From Ailurus styani (lineage: Eukaryota > Chordata > Mammalia > Carnivora > Ailuridae): 64,000 bases of DNA. The stretch covers positions 4,639,206 through 4,703,205 of the forward strand of contig LNAC01000001.1 in the NCBI GenBank assembly GCA_002007465.1. The letters run 5' to 3'. Below the pieces are notes generated by a model. That model did not search any database. It was not told the DNA's origin and saw nothing but the letters and a program-made list of their open reading frames with translations. Positions 1 to 11,346 of the stretch are shown here, one piece after another; within the stretch, counting starts at the first letter, position 1, and every line of letters starts with the position of its first letter. The translations under genes were made by a program, and so were the position numbers.

Positions 1-204
1 TCTAGCTTTTCAGGTAATAATGTCAGAAAGGTGAAGCATATTTGGATCAAGATGAGATACAAAAAGCATATCTAGCAAAAGAAAAGAGCAAGAAAGTACA
101 CATAGCCCATCAAAAAGGCAAAGCGTGAGGATCCCAAACATTATAGTGAACAAAGGATGGTAAATATATGAGCTAAGTTTCATTCATTTAACCCATAAGA
201 ACTA

Positions 205-400
205 ATTTTTACAAAGTACTTAGCAAGTGCCAGACTCTGAAGTCCTAAGAGCTTCTCATGCAATCCTTGTGACAGGAACTGTGACTGTCAGCCCATTCTA
301 CACATTGGGAAATAGAGGCACAGAGGGAGTCAATAAATCATTCAAACTGGACAGCGGTGACTGTGGGAGCTGGGATTCCAACCCCACGTCTCTGCCCGCC
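205..400 (+). repeat. MIR-type SINE remnant
   Basis: Contains the degraded MIR core: CCCATTCTACACATTGGGAAA then AGAGGCACAGAGGGAGT, then GAGCTGGGATTCCAACCCC, matching the familiar 'cattttacagatgagg... ctgggattcgaaccc' layout. Confidence 0.6.
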
Positions 401-663
401 CCTGCATCCTCTCCCTCGGCCATCACACCGTGGATCATAGCCCTATCCCAGGAGCTCAGTGCAATGTCATTCTTACCATATTTATTACACTCTTTTTTAT
501 TGTTGTGTTTTAGCAATGATAGAAAGAGTTATACAGTATGGTAGATAAAGAAGAATGCCTGCCATCAAATATGTCCATGTCCTGATCTTTGGGACCTGTG
601 ACTAGGTTAGGTTACATGATGCAGGGAATTCAGGCTGCAGATGGAATTAAGATTGCTAATCAG

Positions 664-860
664 GGGCACCTGGGTGGCTCAGTGGGTTAAAGCCTCTGCC
701 TTCGGCTCAGGTCATGATCTCAGGGTCCTGGGATGGAGCCCCGCATCGGGCTCCATGCTCAGCAGGGAGCCTGCTTCCTCCTCTCTCTCTGCCTGCCTCT
801 CTGCCTACTTGTAATCTCTCTCTCTCTCTCTGTCAAATAAATAAAAATCTAAAAAAAAAA
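664..860 (+). mobile_element. Carnivore tRNA-Lys SINE
   Basis: Starts GGGCACCTGGGTGGCTCAG, with the A/B-box-like tRNA part, a CT-rich stretch and an A-rich tail. It is flanked by perfect 15-bp target-site duplications AAGATTGCTAATCAG at 649-663 and 861-875, so it is a recent insertion. Confidence 0.95.
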
Positions 861-898
861 AAGATTGCTAATCAGCTGACTTTAAAATAGGGAGATTA

Positions 899-1087
899 GG
901 GGCACCTGGGAGGCTTAGTTGCGTGGCAGACGGAACATGATCGGAGCCTGACACGTGTAAGAGCCGATCGTGTAAGCGACTGCCTCTGGCTCAGGTCATG
1001 ATCCCGGAGTCCCAGGATCTCATCCTGCATCGGGCTTACTGCTCAGCGGGGAGTCTGCTTCTCCCTTTGACCCACCTCCCTCTCATG

Positions 1088-1138
<51 letters not shown>

Positions 1139-1168
1139 AAATAAATAAATAAATGAAATCTTTTTTTA
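899..1168 (+). mobile_element. Carnivore SINE carrying an extra ~53-bp segment in its head
   Basis: Starts GGGGCACCTGGGAGGCTTAGTT, then an unrelated ~53-bp segment, then resumes AAGCGACTGCCTCTGGCTCAG and runs through a long (CT)n at 1093-1134 to an AAATAAATAAATAAATAAAT tail. No convincing target-site duplication was seen. Confidence 0.85.
1093..1134 (+). repeat. (CT)n microsatellite inside a SINE
   Basis: About 21 CT units, an expansion of the pyrimidine part of the SINE at 899-1168. Confidence 0.9.
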
Positions 1169-1309
1169 AAAATTGGAAAATTCTCTTGGATTATTTGGGA
1201 GTGCCGGATGTGATCACAAGGGCCCTTAAAAGGGGAAAAACCTCCACTCCTCCTCCTATACTTCTCCCTCACTGTCTCACTCAGCCACACTCAACACTTC
1301 CGACATCAG

Positions 1310-2190
1310 GTGTGGGCGGTTCTCCCGTCACCATGCAATCCTCTGCAACCCCACCCGGGTGACCTACAATTCAATTCAATTCTATTCTGACTCAGCTGGA
1401 GTTAGCCCAGACCCCACAGGTGACGGGCTCCGTCCCCTAAGACTGCCCCCACCTAAGCCATCAATTGCAAGTCGCAGGTCTTCCCTTACCCACAACTTCT
1501 GGCAGATTACAAATCAGAAGTCCTCATGACCCTCCCTCAAGTTCAATTAATTTGCTCAATCAGCTCACAGAACTCAAAAGAACAGTTCACTAATTGCCAG
1601 TTTATTATAAAAAGGATATGACTCAGGAACAGCCAGATGGAGGAGCTGCAGGGCGTGGTGTGGGGGGGAGGGCGCCGTGTCGGGGGGAGGCCGTGGAGCA
1701 CCCTGGCTCCCTCTGGCCTCTCCCAGAGCTCCGTGCACACCAATCCGGAAATTCTCCGAATCCCATGCTTTTTTATGGAGGCTTCATCACATAGGCATGA
1801 CTGATCATTAATTTACTCCAGACCTTCTTCCCTCCCTGGAGGGTGGGGTTGGGGACAAAAGGTCCAAGCTTCTCATCAAGGTGTGGTCTTTCTGGTGACC
1901 AGCCCCCAACCTGAAGCTAACCACTGAGCGTCACTGCGGTAGAGCAAAAGACACTCCCATCATCCACAAAATTCCAAGGGACTTAGGAGCCCTGTGTCAG
2001 GAACAGGGTCAAAGACCAAATACTAGAACAAAAGATGCTCTCCGTGCTCTTAGCAGTAGGAAATTACAAAGATGTTCAGCGATCTATGCCAGAAATGGGG
2101 GGGCACAGAGACCAATATATGTATTTTCTATTCTTTCATAGAAGCAGCAGAGGAGATCAGAGGAATTCTTTGAGAAAAACTTGGCCCGTG
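1310..2190 (+). mobile_element. Ancient LTR-like block, orientation by recall
   Basis: Contains stretches that I recall from old mammalian retroviral LTRs: CTTCTGGCAGATTACAAATC, GCCAGTTTATTATAAAAAGG, GGTGACCAGCCCCCAACCTG, GGAACAGGGTCAAAGACCAA. No gag, pol or env-like frame is attached, so at most a solitary LTR. The family is not named and ends are approximate. Confidence 0.45.
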
Positions 2191-2439
2191 TTTCTGGCTT
2201 TGAAGATGGAGGAAAGGGTCCGAGGAATGCAGGAAACCTCTAAAAGCTGGAGAAAGCAAGGGCATGGATTCTTCTCTGGATCTTCCAGAAGGGACTGCAT
2301 CCCTGCTGACACCTTGACTTTGACCTGGTGGGGCTATAGAACTGTCAGATAATAAATGTGTTTTATTTAATTTTTTGTTTTTATGCCACTATCTTGGTGG
2401 ACCCTTGTTATTGCGTCAATAAAAAATGAATAGACAAGA

Positions 2440-2610
2440 CATGACATTGACCCCACGCACATGTATTGAGCACTCTCCATGTGGCAGCAGGCATGGGCTT
2501 TCTTATTCCAGCTGTACAACAACCCAAGAAGGAGAGGACCTTTCTTCACCCCATTTTCGAGGTGGAGAACTGAGTCATAAGCAGGTTATTGTTTAAAGAG
2601 GTGCCAGGAC
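2440..2610 (+). repeat. MIR-type SINE remnant
   Basis: Shows TATTGAGCACTCTCCATGTG, CACCCCATTTTCGAGGTGGA and CCAGGACCAGAATCTGAAGG, in the order expected for MIR. Confidence 0.55.
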
Positions 2611-4584
2611 CAGAATCTGAAGGTGGATTTAGGGGTTTCCCTAAGGGTTTCCCACCAAGGGTTTGCAGTTAGAGAGAAGCAAGAAGGTGGGAAGGACTAC
2701 AGCCATCCTCTGACATTTCACGGCAGTGAGACTCGTGGACAGGAGGAAGACAGAGTGTGCGGAGCAAGCCCGACACCCCCGCAGGTGGAGCCCTGGACCC
2801 TGGCTCCTGGTTCCCAAGGCCCCTGTCTTACCTGGCATCTTCTCTTGCTGCCTGATATTTCCAGAGGCCCAAAGGCTCACAGCGCATCATTCTTCCTCCA
2901 AATCAATCTTTGACCTGCATCTCTTAGCTCAGCAGGAGTTCACAAGGTCATGTCCAATGGCGTGCAGCCGTGGAATCAGGATACTGGGGTTCCAGTCCTT
3001 GCCCTGCCCGCGTGACCATAAACAGCGTGCACACCCCTTCCTGGGCCTCAGCTGTTCTTCCAGGTCGAAGACTGCTTTGTGCAGCCCGCTGAGCTGCATG
3101 AAGCCCCAGGCATGCATCTTTCCAGAAAGCTTTGCCTCTGCTGTTGTAGTGACTCAGGATGATGAAATAATATTCTGTTCTTCTAGTGAAGTCACAGCAG
3201 TGATTCTGCTATGAGAGAGAGTTTGAAATTGGGTTATTTTGCCCCAATTCTTTTCCTGTGAAAATTTGAAAATAGTGAAATCATAAGGATACAATTAAAA
3301 CGTGGGAACCGAAACTCCTATTAGAATCCACCTAGAGACTCCCTCTTTGTGAACGTGGAACTACCCGAGAGAATGACTTGTTATCCGAAACTGGCAGGGG
3401 AAAGCATGCACCTGCAGGGGAGAGAAAGCAGCTGTTATAAAGGTAAGGAAGCCCCTTTCCTGTTTCTAGAGACACCACGGTTATTGGCTCATGATGAAGA
3501 AGCGTAGTTCTGAGTAGGTAGAAGAGTGCAGTACCGCGGTCGAAAGGGGAGCAGGAGCAGTGAGGTGGGAGAAGAAGGGGGAATTGCAGCAGCCCCCACG
3601 ATGCTCATGAGATGTCCACGCTGTCTGGATGCTAGGGAAGGAAGTGCCACCCCCAGCATCCTGTTTGATCTAGCTGATAGAACAGGCCTTGAATTTAAAT
3701 GATTAGCGATAAAACTCACTCCAAAAGACATTAATTGTGAGTCTACTGTGTGCCAGAACATAGATACGGAAGTGTCTACGCCCTCGAGGAGCTCACATCT
3801 CAATGGAGAGATAAGATAAACTGTGTACAGACAAGAGCAGAACATTAGGAATCCCATCGCTGTCATTTCTTATATTAAGAGGGCAAATGGGAAAACCATA
3901 TGGTCATCTATAGGGATGCCAAAAAGACATTTACTAAAATTGCACATCTGCTTCTAATAAAAATTCTAAGTAACTGGAGAGCAGAGATAAATTTTTTTAA
4001 ATTAAGAGTATCTATTAGAAACACGAAGCAGGACATTATACTAATAATAAATCATAAGACATTCCCATTAAAGTCAGAGAGGTAGTCACATTTGCCCCAC
4101 CCCTGTGTGCACACTCCTTTGTGGCCTTGCTTTGCCTCTTGTCCCATACCTGGTGGAGTCTCTGGCCCCACCCCTTGATATGGGCTGGCCTTGTGGCATG
4201 TTTTGACAAAGGAACTTGCTGGAAGTGACATGATGTGAGTCCAAACCTAGGACCTTGGCGGCCTTGCAGTTCCTGCTTATGCCCCCTGGGGGCGCTGCTC
4301 TGAGAACACCATGTGAAGAAACTGTCTCGCTTACAGGAGGTTGTGAGGCCACACAGAGCAGAGTTGAGCTGTCTCAGCAGAGGCTAGCAAAACCATTTGA
4401 TACGTGAATGGGCCATCTTTGGTCACCCTGTCTTGGTAGAGCTACAGATGACCACAGCCACATCAGGGATCCTGGGTGAGACTAGCAAGGCGAAGTCCAG
4501 TTAAGCCAGACCGACCTGCTGACCCACAATACAGTGAATGAATAAAACAGGGGCTATTCTAAGCCACCAGGTGTTGGGATAATC
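2611..4584. other. Intergenic stretch without a recognised gene
   Basis: Mixed-composition sequence. A possible old L2/MIR-like remnant lies at 3671-3860 (CTACTGTGTGCCAGAACA, then GAGGAGCTCACATCTCAATG). Short open frames, such as the 162-codon frame at 2726, show no domain or splice context. Confidence 0.5.
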
Positions 4585-5005
4585 TGTTATGCATATTACT
4601 TTGCTAGAGCTACCATAACAAAGTACTCATACTTTGGCCTAAACATACACAGCTGAAGTATATTGTCTCACAGTTCTGGAAACCAGAAGTCTGAAGTCAA
4701 AGTGTCAGTAGGGTTGATTCCTTTGGAGGACTGGGCTGGAAGGGTCTATCTCAGGCTTCTCTGCTTGGCATATAGACGGCCCTCTTCATGTTCACATCCC
4801 TTTCTCCCTGTGTGTCTACTTCTAAATTTCCCCTTTTTGTAAGGACATTAGTCAAATTGGATTAGTGTCCATCCTAATGACCTCATTTTAATTTGATGAC
4901 CTCTGTAAAGACTCTATCTCCAACGAAGGCCACATTCTGAAGGACTCGGAGTTAGGACATCAACATGTGAATTTGGGGGACACGCTATTCAACCTGTAAC
5001 ATTAC
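4585..5005 (+). repeat. Ancient interspersed repeat
   Basis: Reads TTTGCTAGAGCTACCATAAC, then CTCACAGTTCTGG, CCTAATGACCTCATTTTAAT, GGGGGACACGCTATTCAACC. The same family is found in reverse orientation at 43120-43545 and 44090-44480. Its name is not asserted. Confidence 0.6.
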
Positions 5006-5389
5006 ACAGCCATAAATGACTCCACAATTGGGGGCAAAAACAAGTGCCATCATTCAACTTTTGTTCTGAAGTTTCTAACTAATATCATAAGGCAACACAA
5101 AGAAGCAAAAGCTTTAAAGACTGGAAAGGAAAAGACAAGATTATTCTCTGAAATAAAAATTAAAAAGGCAAGAGTATTGTCACTGGAACATTATCTCATT
5201 TTCTACATAGAAAATCAAAGAGCCCTCACTGAAATACCATCAAAACCGAGAAGAGCATTCCTTAAGATTCCTGCATAAACATTAAAATATTTTCCAAAAC
5301 AGCTTTCCTTGATATCAGTAATAACCAATTTGAATATATAATTTTAAAGACTACATACACAGAAAGACAGAAAGAATACATGCTTTATT

Positions 5390-5602
5390 AACAATAGCCC
5401 CTAATAGAAATAACTCAAACGTCCATTAACTGTTGAGTGTCCAAAGAGTGGCACAGTCATACAATGGTGAACATGTGTGGCAAACATATTTATATATAAG
5501 CATATATTCATTAAGAACATGAAACTCATAAACCTATACTTACTATAGATCCATTCATTTTATCGTATGTAAATTATACTTCAATAAAGTCACTTAAAAA
5601 TA
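5390..5602 (+). repeat. Old L1 3' end
   Basis: Ends in CATTTTATCGTATGTAAATT then ATACTTCAATAAAGTCACTT and an A-rich tail, a typical old L1 3' UTR terminus. The preceding part resembles the 'tggataaac... catacaatgg' region, heavily diverged. Confidence 0.55.
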
Positions 5603-5939
5603 CTAATTTTATTCAGGGGATAAAACTAAAATAAAAGAGGACATTAAAATGCCAAGAGAAAGTTTAGGAGAATATTCTTATAACCTTATGGTAAAAAGAA
5701 TAAGTTTCATGACAGTTAAGCAAAGGCATAATTAAAAGATTAAAAGTTGTTCTATAAAACGTTTCAAACAATTTTTATACCAAAAAGAGTTTAAAAATGA
5801 GCAACAAACTTAGAAAGATTGCAACATAGTTGGGTGGTGAGCTGGCTTAGCAGTTATGGATGTGATCAGTGGTCTATGAGATTACTGCCTTCCCTCCCTC
5901 AGATAAGACTGGAGAATGAGGAGAAAGAAGTATATGCTA

Positions 5940-7020
5940 TCAGTTCTCAAACCTTTTAGTCTCAGAAGCTCTTTACACTCTAAAAAAACTATGGAGGACC
6001 AAATAGCTTTTTTTTTTAAATGAGTTATATCTACCTGTATTTACTGTATTAGAAATCAAAACTAAGAATGCTACTAAGAGTTTATAATACATTTAAGATA
6101 GTGTTTATAATACATTTTAAGATGAGACGTGTGGTCGTGTGTTGTTTTGGTTGACCTCCCAAAGACATGTCATCAGAAAAAAGAACAATATTGAACAGCC
6201 TCTTCACATAATGATGGATATTCTTGCATACGACACTGAAACTCAAAAAGTTATAGGTCCTTAAAGTTGGTAACAATGTAGAAGCGGAAACCCCATCGGA
6301 GCATCAATGACCTTTTTCTACCCCACTAAATTAAACACTTTGGTTCATTTGTTACTTTCAATGGATTTTTTTAACCCACACGTGATTTTGTTTCATGCGT
6401 TGATCATTTGGAAAAATGTCAGTTCACTGAGGTATGCAGATCTTCCAAATGCTGAAACATTTCATTAGACAATATTAAAAAATTATATCCATTAAAAGTC
6501 ACCATCAATCTCATCGGTGAAGCCCTTAAGTCCTGGGAAGCTGTCAAGCTCTTGGTGGCTGATGTAAGTGTTCCAAAATTCCAATTTTCACTTGAAAGTT
6601 TGAAATTTTTACTGGTTTAAAAAAAAAAAAAGCCACTGTCAGTCGTTTTCCTCAAAATGACAGGCTCGCGTTGCTCATTTTTGAGAAAATGTCTAGCAAA
6701 TACCCCAGTCTGAAGAGCCACAGCATGTCTGTCTGTCATCCTTTGAAGTCAAATGGTGTTCCAAGGAGGAAGCAGCTCTCTCGGCTCAAAACAGAAACCA
6801 TGGCAGACGTGCTGTTCTTCAAGTGGTTGCAGAACCGGGGAGGTAGCCAAAGTGTTTGTGCTCGCTCCCCAGAATAGGAAAGAGATGCATGTCGGGTCAA
6901 GTTGTAATCAAATTAATAGTTTTCGCTGCTTCATCAAGGGCATTCTTCCATGAACCCGGCTTTGTTTCTTTCAATGGCGATATGATGCACTGAATGAGCC
7001 CGAGTGCGTGCCTCTCACTG
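5940..7020 (+). repeat. Ancient hAT-like DNA transposon remnant
   Basis: Begins CAGTTCTCAAACCTTTTAGT, resembling hAT/Charlie terminal repeats, and continues with stretches I recall from a common mammalian repeat (GACCAAATAGC, GCAGATCTTCCAAATGCTG, CATTAGACAATATTAAAAA). The right end is unclear and no transposase frame survives. Confidence 0.4.
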
Positions 7021-7848
7021 TCCCTGCCTCCACGCCCTCCAAGGCTCGGGCTGCTTACCCACCTCTACTTCCAGCACCGTCTGCCATGCCAACACAGTGA
7101 AAGCACAAGGGAAATCTTACCGTAATTCTGAAAACGGTTCTGACCTCACAGGTCTCCGTAGGAGTCTGGGGGACCCTGAGGGTCTGCACTCGAAGACCCT
7201 GTGCTGTGCTACTCCAAGAATCAGAAGTTTGTTCAAAGATGGATGGTCAGGAATGTCCATCTCAACGCCTTTGAAACAGTGGAAAATTGAACTTGTCTCC
7301 TGTTTCTAAGGAGGACACAGTTTACATGTTGGTGCAGCTGTGGAATGAAACAGAGCAGAGGCCGGGTGTCGGGGGAACCAGACGAGAGACAGAGATTTGC
7401 ACCCTGGAGCGTTGCTGGGAAGTGTGTTCTAGAACGCCTGTAAGGACGTGGAGAGAGTAGGGCTGAGCAGATAGATGCTCTTGCAAAAGAGGCTTCGGCT
7501 CATCACACCTTTCAGAGGCGCTCAAGGGCAAGGGCACCAGCTCCTCCCACTCTGGTCACGTGGCTCAGGCACCAGTGGGCGGGACCAGGAGAGCAGAGTC
7601 CCTCACACCAGTGCCCGGTGGGCTCCGCAGGGCTGTGAGCCGCAGGCCGGCAGCTCCCAGAGCAGCGGGGGATGAGCGTCCTGCTGCTGAGGGCGGTTTG
7701 GGGCCACACGGCCTGGCAGGGGCCGCAGGCTCTCCCAAGAGACAAGGGACCTCCCACGAGGTCTGCCGTGAGAAGCTGGTTTACATGGAAGGAAGATGTT
7801 CAAGCCTGACCCCATTCTTTTTTGTGCTAAAAAATAAAAAGAGAGTTT
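7021..7848. other. Intergenic stretch without a recognised gene
   Basis: GC-balanced DNA with several overlapping short open frames on both strands, none with recognisable domains. Confidence 0.5.
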
Positions 7849-8035
7849 CGGGGCATCTGGGTGGCTCAGTTAAGCGTCTGCCTTCGGCTCAGGTCATGAC
7901 CCCGGAGTCCCCAGACAGAGCCCCACATCAGGCTCCCTGCTCAGTGGGGAGTCTGCTTCTCCCTCTGCCCCTCACCCTGCTCTTGCGCTCTCTCTCTCTC
8001 AACTAAATAAATAAATAAAATATTAAAAAATAAAT
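7849..8035 (+). mobile_element. Carnivore tRNA-Lys SINE
   Basis: Starts GGGGCATCTGGGTGGCTCAG, lacks a few bases of the head (CAGTTAAGCG), has a CT-rich body and an AAATAAATAAATAAA tail. AAAAGAGTTT-like flanks on both sides suggest a degraded target-site duplication. Confidence 0.9.
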
Positions 8036-8269
8036 AAAAGAGTTTATATAGAAAGCCCTAGCAACTGGTTCCAGTAATTACCTGTAGAGGAGGCATTTAA
8101 GGGGGGAATGTCTTCTTTAGAAATTTCTGGATCTTTCTGAATGTTTAAATGAACACGTGCTATTTTTAGAACCACAGGCAAAAAGAAAACCTAACGAGAG
8201 CAGTGCTGCATGGGTCGCAGGCTCTTGAACCAGACGGAGCCCTGCCAGTCCCTCGTGCCCCAGAAATCC

Positions 8270-8760
8270 TCACCCCGTGAGGCTGAAGGACTCATCCGTG
8301 TCGTGCGGCAGGGGTCAGAGTCCCCGGGTCTGGAACCCTGTCCTCCCGATTCCCATTCCCGAAAGCCGTGTGCGCCGGCAGCTGAGGCTTGGCCCGGAGG
8401 GAGCCTGGGTCGGACGGGCGGTGCGGGTGATGGAGAAGCGGACCCGACCTGCGGAGCAGGGGCAGAGCCCAGGCCGGGGCTCGGAGGCCGGCAGGTGGAG
8501 AGAAGCGCCAGGGAGTGAGCAGTGGAGCCACCGGGCAGTGGCGATGAGGAAGGAGCAGCTGGGCTCAGGCGGGCGCGGTGGCCCCGGCAAGGCTGTGCCA
8601 CCTCGAGGGCGCGTCCCCCGGAGCCCGATAAGCGGAGGGGCCGCTGGGGGCTTGAGCAGCAATCCCGTCCTTCTGGGAGGGAGGCTGCGCTCCCGGAGCA
8701 CGAATCCGGCAGCTCAGTCGTCCACGGAGACGGACGAGCCGCACAAATACGGGCACAGGA
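8270..8760. promoter_or_regulatory. CpG-island-like block with no associated gene
   Basis: By hand count there are about 46 CpG in 490 bp at roughly two-thirds G+C, an observed/expected ratio near 0.8, which meets usual CpG-island criteria. Open frames run through it on both strands (for example 8277-8765 plus and 8191-8601 minus), but they have no recognisable domain and are expected from GC-rich DNA. It may be an orphan promoter, an enhancer or unmethylated GC-rich DNA. Confidence 0.5.
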
Positions 8761-9464
8761 AATAAGTGAAAATATCCATCAGTGCATTTCAAGAACAATA
8801 ATAAAGTCCTCAGAAATGAAGGGTCCTGGAACCGTTTAGTGATAGGGCTGTGCCCCACGCCGCTGGGGACACTCAATCCCGAGGGCCGTCATGGCGGTGG
8901 CGCTCCGGACCCTCCTCAGAAACGATTTCTTTGGTCGTGAACGGATTCCCTCATTCTCTGCACTCCTATTTCATGAGGAATGACTCGGTACAGGCAGGTG
9001 TTTGGTTGTGTCCAAGATCTGATGAAACCTCACGCTTGAACCACGTCTACACCGCCCGCGGAGGCAGTCTGAGAAAATTCAGGCAGCACGGAGCAACGCT
9101 GAAAAGTGCCGTCATGAATTCTGAGAAGCCTCTGGAATCATATGATGCAATCCCAGGAACACAAAGAAGTCACCTTGGCAAAATTATTTTGCCAAGAGAT
9201 TCACGCCAGGAAGTTTAGGACCTAAATCTTACCTACAGTTCAGCGGTGGGGATGTCGGAGCGGAGTTGTGCGGAGGCCACAGGCTGGGGTGGTGGACCCG
9301 GCGTGGCTCAGCACTCAGGCCAGCTGAGGGGGGAGGGGGTGCGGACAGGCCAGGGGGCCCGGGCCGGGGCCAGAGTGCTGGGGTCCGCGCAGCGCCCAGC
9401 TGCTCCGAGGAGGACACCCTCCCAGACAGCCTTCGGCTGGTGGCGCCAACCATAAGCTCCCTGC
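8761..9464. other. Intergenic stretch without a recognised gene
   Basis: Unique-looking sequence with a second GC-rich part at 9240-9450. No repeat or gene was recognised. Confidence 0.5.
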
Positions 9465-9478
9465 CCATTGATGCTTCT

Positions 9479-9742
9479 TTTTTTTCCCCCAGTGATATTT
9501 ACCTTTTTATTTTTTTAAATTTTTTAAATTATTATTTGCCCCAGGGGTACAGTTCTGTGAATCATCAGGCTTACATCTTTCACAGCACTCACCATAGCAC
9601 AAACCCTCCCCAATGTCCATAACCATCATCCACCCTATCCCTACCCTCCCACCCCCCAGTAACCCTCAGTTTGTTTTGTGAGATTAGGAGTCTCTTATGG
9701 TTTGTCTCCTTCCCCACAAGATGGGATGGGGAAGGAGACAAA
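9479..9742 (-). mobile_element. Carnivore L1 3' end, 5'-truncated, with fold-back 5' terminus
   Basis: Minus-strand L1 3' UTR: plus-strand view starts T-rich (poly-A complement) and continues GCCCCAGGGGTACAGTTCTG, CATCAGGCTTACATC, CAATGTCCATAACC. Perfect 14-bp target-site duplications CCATTGATGCTTCT lie at 9465-9478 and 9743-9756. The L1 5' end carries a 17-bp perfect inverted repeat (9699-9715 and 9728-9744). Confidence 0.9.
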
Positions 9743-9756
9743 CCATTGATGCTTCT

Positions 9757-11305
9757 CAACCCTTTCTAGAAAGCCCATTCAAGTCCATTGCTATGCACTG
9801 ACCCCTACCCCAGGCCGGGCCAGGCACCAGGCACTCAAAGAGAACAGCCCCTGTTCTCAAGGAGCTCAGACCACTACATCCGAAAGCCCCACGTCTAACA
9901 AGCTCCAGCCCAAGTCAGGAGATGACAGGTGTGTGACAGGGGTTCAGACGGAGAAGGACCATGAGTCTGATGGTGACCGTGGGCCTCGGGAGACTGTGGG
10001 CGTGCCAGCTGAGCCCTGGCCGGTGAGGGTGATTGCAAGTGAAGGGAGGTGTTGCAGGGAGACTTTCTGAAATATGAGATGATTTTCCCTTTTCTCGAGC
10101 ATGAAATTGTTTTAACACCACTCCCTAAGAACGTGTGATCTTGCATTTCGATGGCCCCTCCGCCTCTCTGTCTCTGCCACGAGCAATGCCTCCTGAATGC
10201 CTGAGCTGGGGCAAGGAGTTTTCCTGAAACACTGTTTTCATCATGTCACTCCTAGTTCAAAATCCTGCAGTGACTCTGCGTTTACATTTTTTTCAAATCG
10301 ATGGAACAGAGAGACATTCTCAATAGAATGTGGGGGAGTCCTGCTTTCGAAGGAGCTCCGCTCAGAGAGTCCTGGGAACTGCAGAGACGGACGCCATCAG
10401 AACTGGGAGGCGCCCCTGGGAGGCGCAGGCAAGGAGCTGGTCCACCCGGGAGAGGTAGGACCGCCTCCGCGGCTGGGGGTGCTCTAGACCAAGGCATCCC
10501 CTAAATCTGGAGGGGCTGTTGGTCCAGAGAGAGAGAGAGTGAATTTCATTTAAGGGGGATCTTGTCAAATGAGGAACCCAGAGGTGCAGAGAGGGTGAAG
10601 GAGCGTCTGGCCACTGTGGAGATGGAGACCAATGGCGATCGGAGAGGGGACCCCATCAGAGGAGACTTGGAGCTCCCTGGGAGCCAGGGGAAGACAGATG
10701 AGTAAGACTCCCATGGCGTCCCATGGGCCTGGGCTCAGCAAAGGGGGCTCTCCTGGGGACCGTGGCGCGCTGAGCAGGGAAATCCTCGTGCCCAGCAATC
10801 ACACACACACCTGGTTCTTCCTCACTCCCTGTCCCGCCCCGAGTGTCATCTCGGAGGCAGCGGCAAAGTCCCATCACATCCCGATCCCCGTACTTGGACA
10901 CGGTGGGGACAAGTGCAGACACAGTCCCTGTCTTCCCAAGTTGCATCGTCTGGAGCCAGGCTCAGCAAACAACCACCCACCCTCCTCCTGTCTTTGCAAG
11001 CGGTGTGTCTGGCACACGGCCACGCTCCTTTATTTCGGTGTGGTCCGTGGCTGCGTGGGGTGGCAGGCGGCAGTGCTGAGAACTTGTGACCGAGACCGCA
11101 CGGCCCCAGAGCCTGGGGTGCTCACATTCAGGAGAAGTTTGCCAATCCAGCCCCTGTGTGAGCAAATGCCTGTTACAATACGGCCTACAGGTACCCCAGC
11201 ACCTCTCGGGGATTCTGTCCATGCTCCAGGAGCGATTCACATTGAGTGCTTAGCATGGTTCTTGTCAGGGAGCCAGCATCTGATAAACCACAGCTATTGA
11301 TGATG
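9757..11305. other. Intergenic stretch without a recognised gene
   Basis: Unique-looking, moderately GC-rich sequence. The 222-codon open frame at 10632-11300 has no recognisable motif and a competing frame on the other strand. Confidence 0.5.
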
Positions 11306-11346
11306 ACGGGGAGGAGGAGGGAGGGGAGGAGGAGGAGGAGGAGGGA
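11306..11346 (+). repeat. (GGA)n purine-rich simple repeat
   Basis: A GGGGAGGAGGAGGGAGGGGA-type run with about ten GGA units. Confidence 0.85.

Larger units (their letters stand above)
566..2420 (+). repeat. Ancient interspersed repeat interrupted by two SINEs and an LTR-like block
   Basis: The pieces 566-663, 876-898, about 1169-1310 and about 2190-2420 read as one old mammalian repeat (for example GGACCTGTGACTAGGTTAGG, TTGAAGATGGAGGAAAGGG and a 3' end near CACTATCTTGGTGG). It has been split by later insertions. I do not assert a family name. Boundaries are approximate. Confidence 0.5.

Noticed and set aside
664..860. tRNA-like head of the SINE as a functional tRNA gene
   Set aside because: It is the tRNA-derived part of a SINE, followed by a CT-rich body and A tail, with target-site duplications.
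1310..2190. Retroviral coding genes attached to the LTR-like block
   Set aside because: No gag, pol or env-like reading frame is present; at most a solitary decayed LTR.
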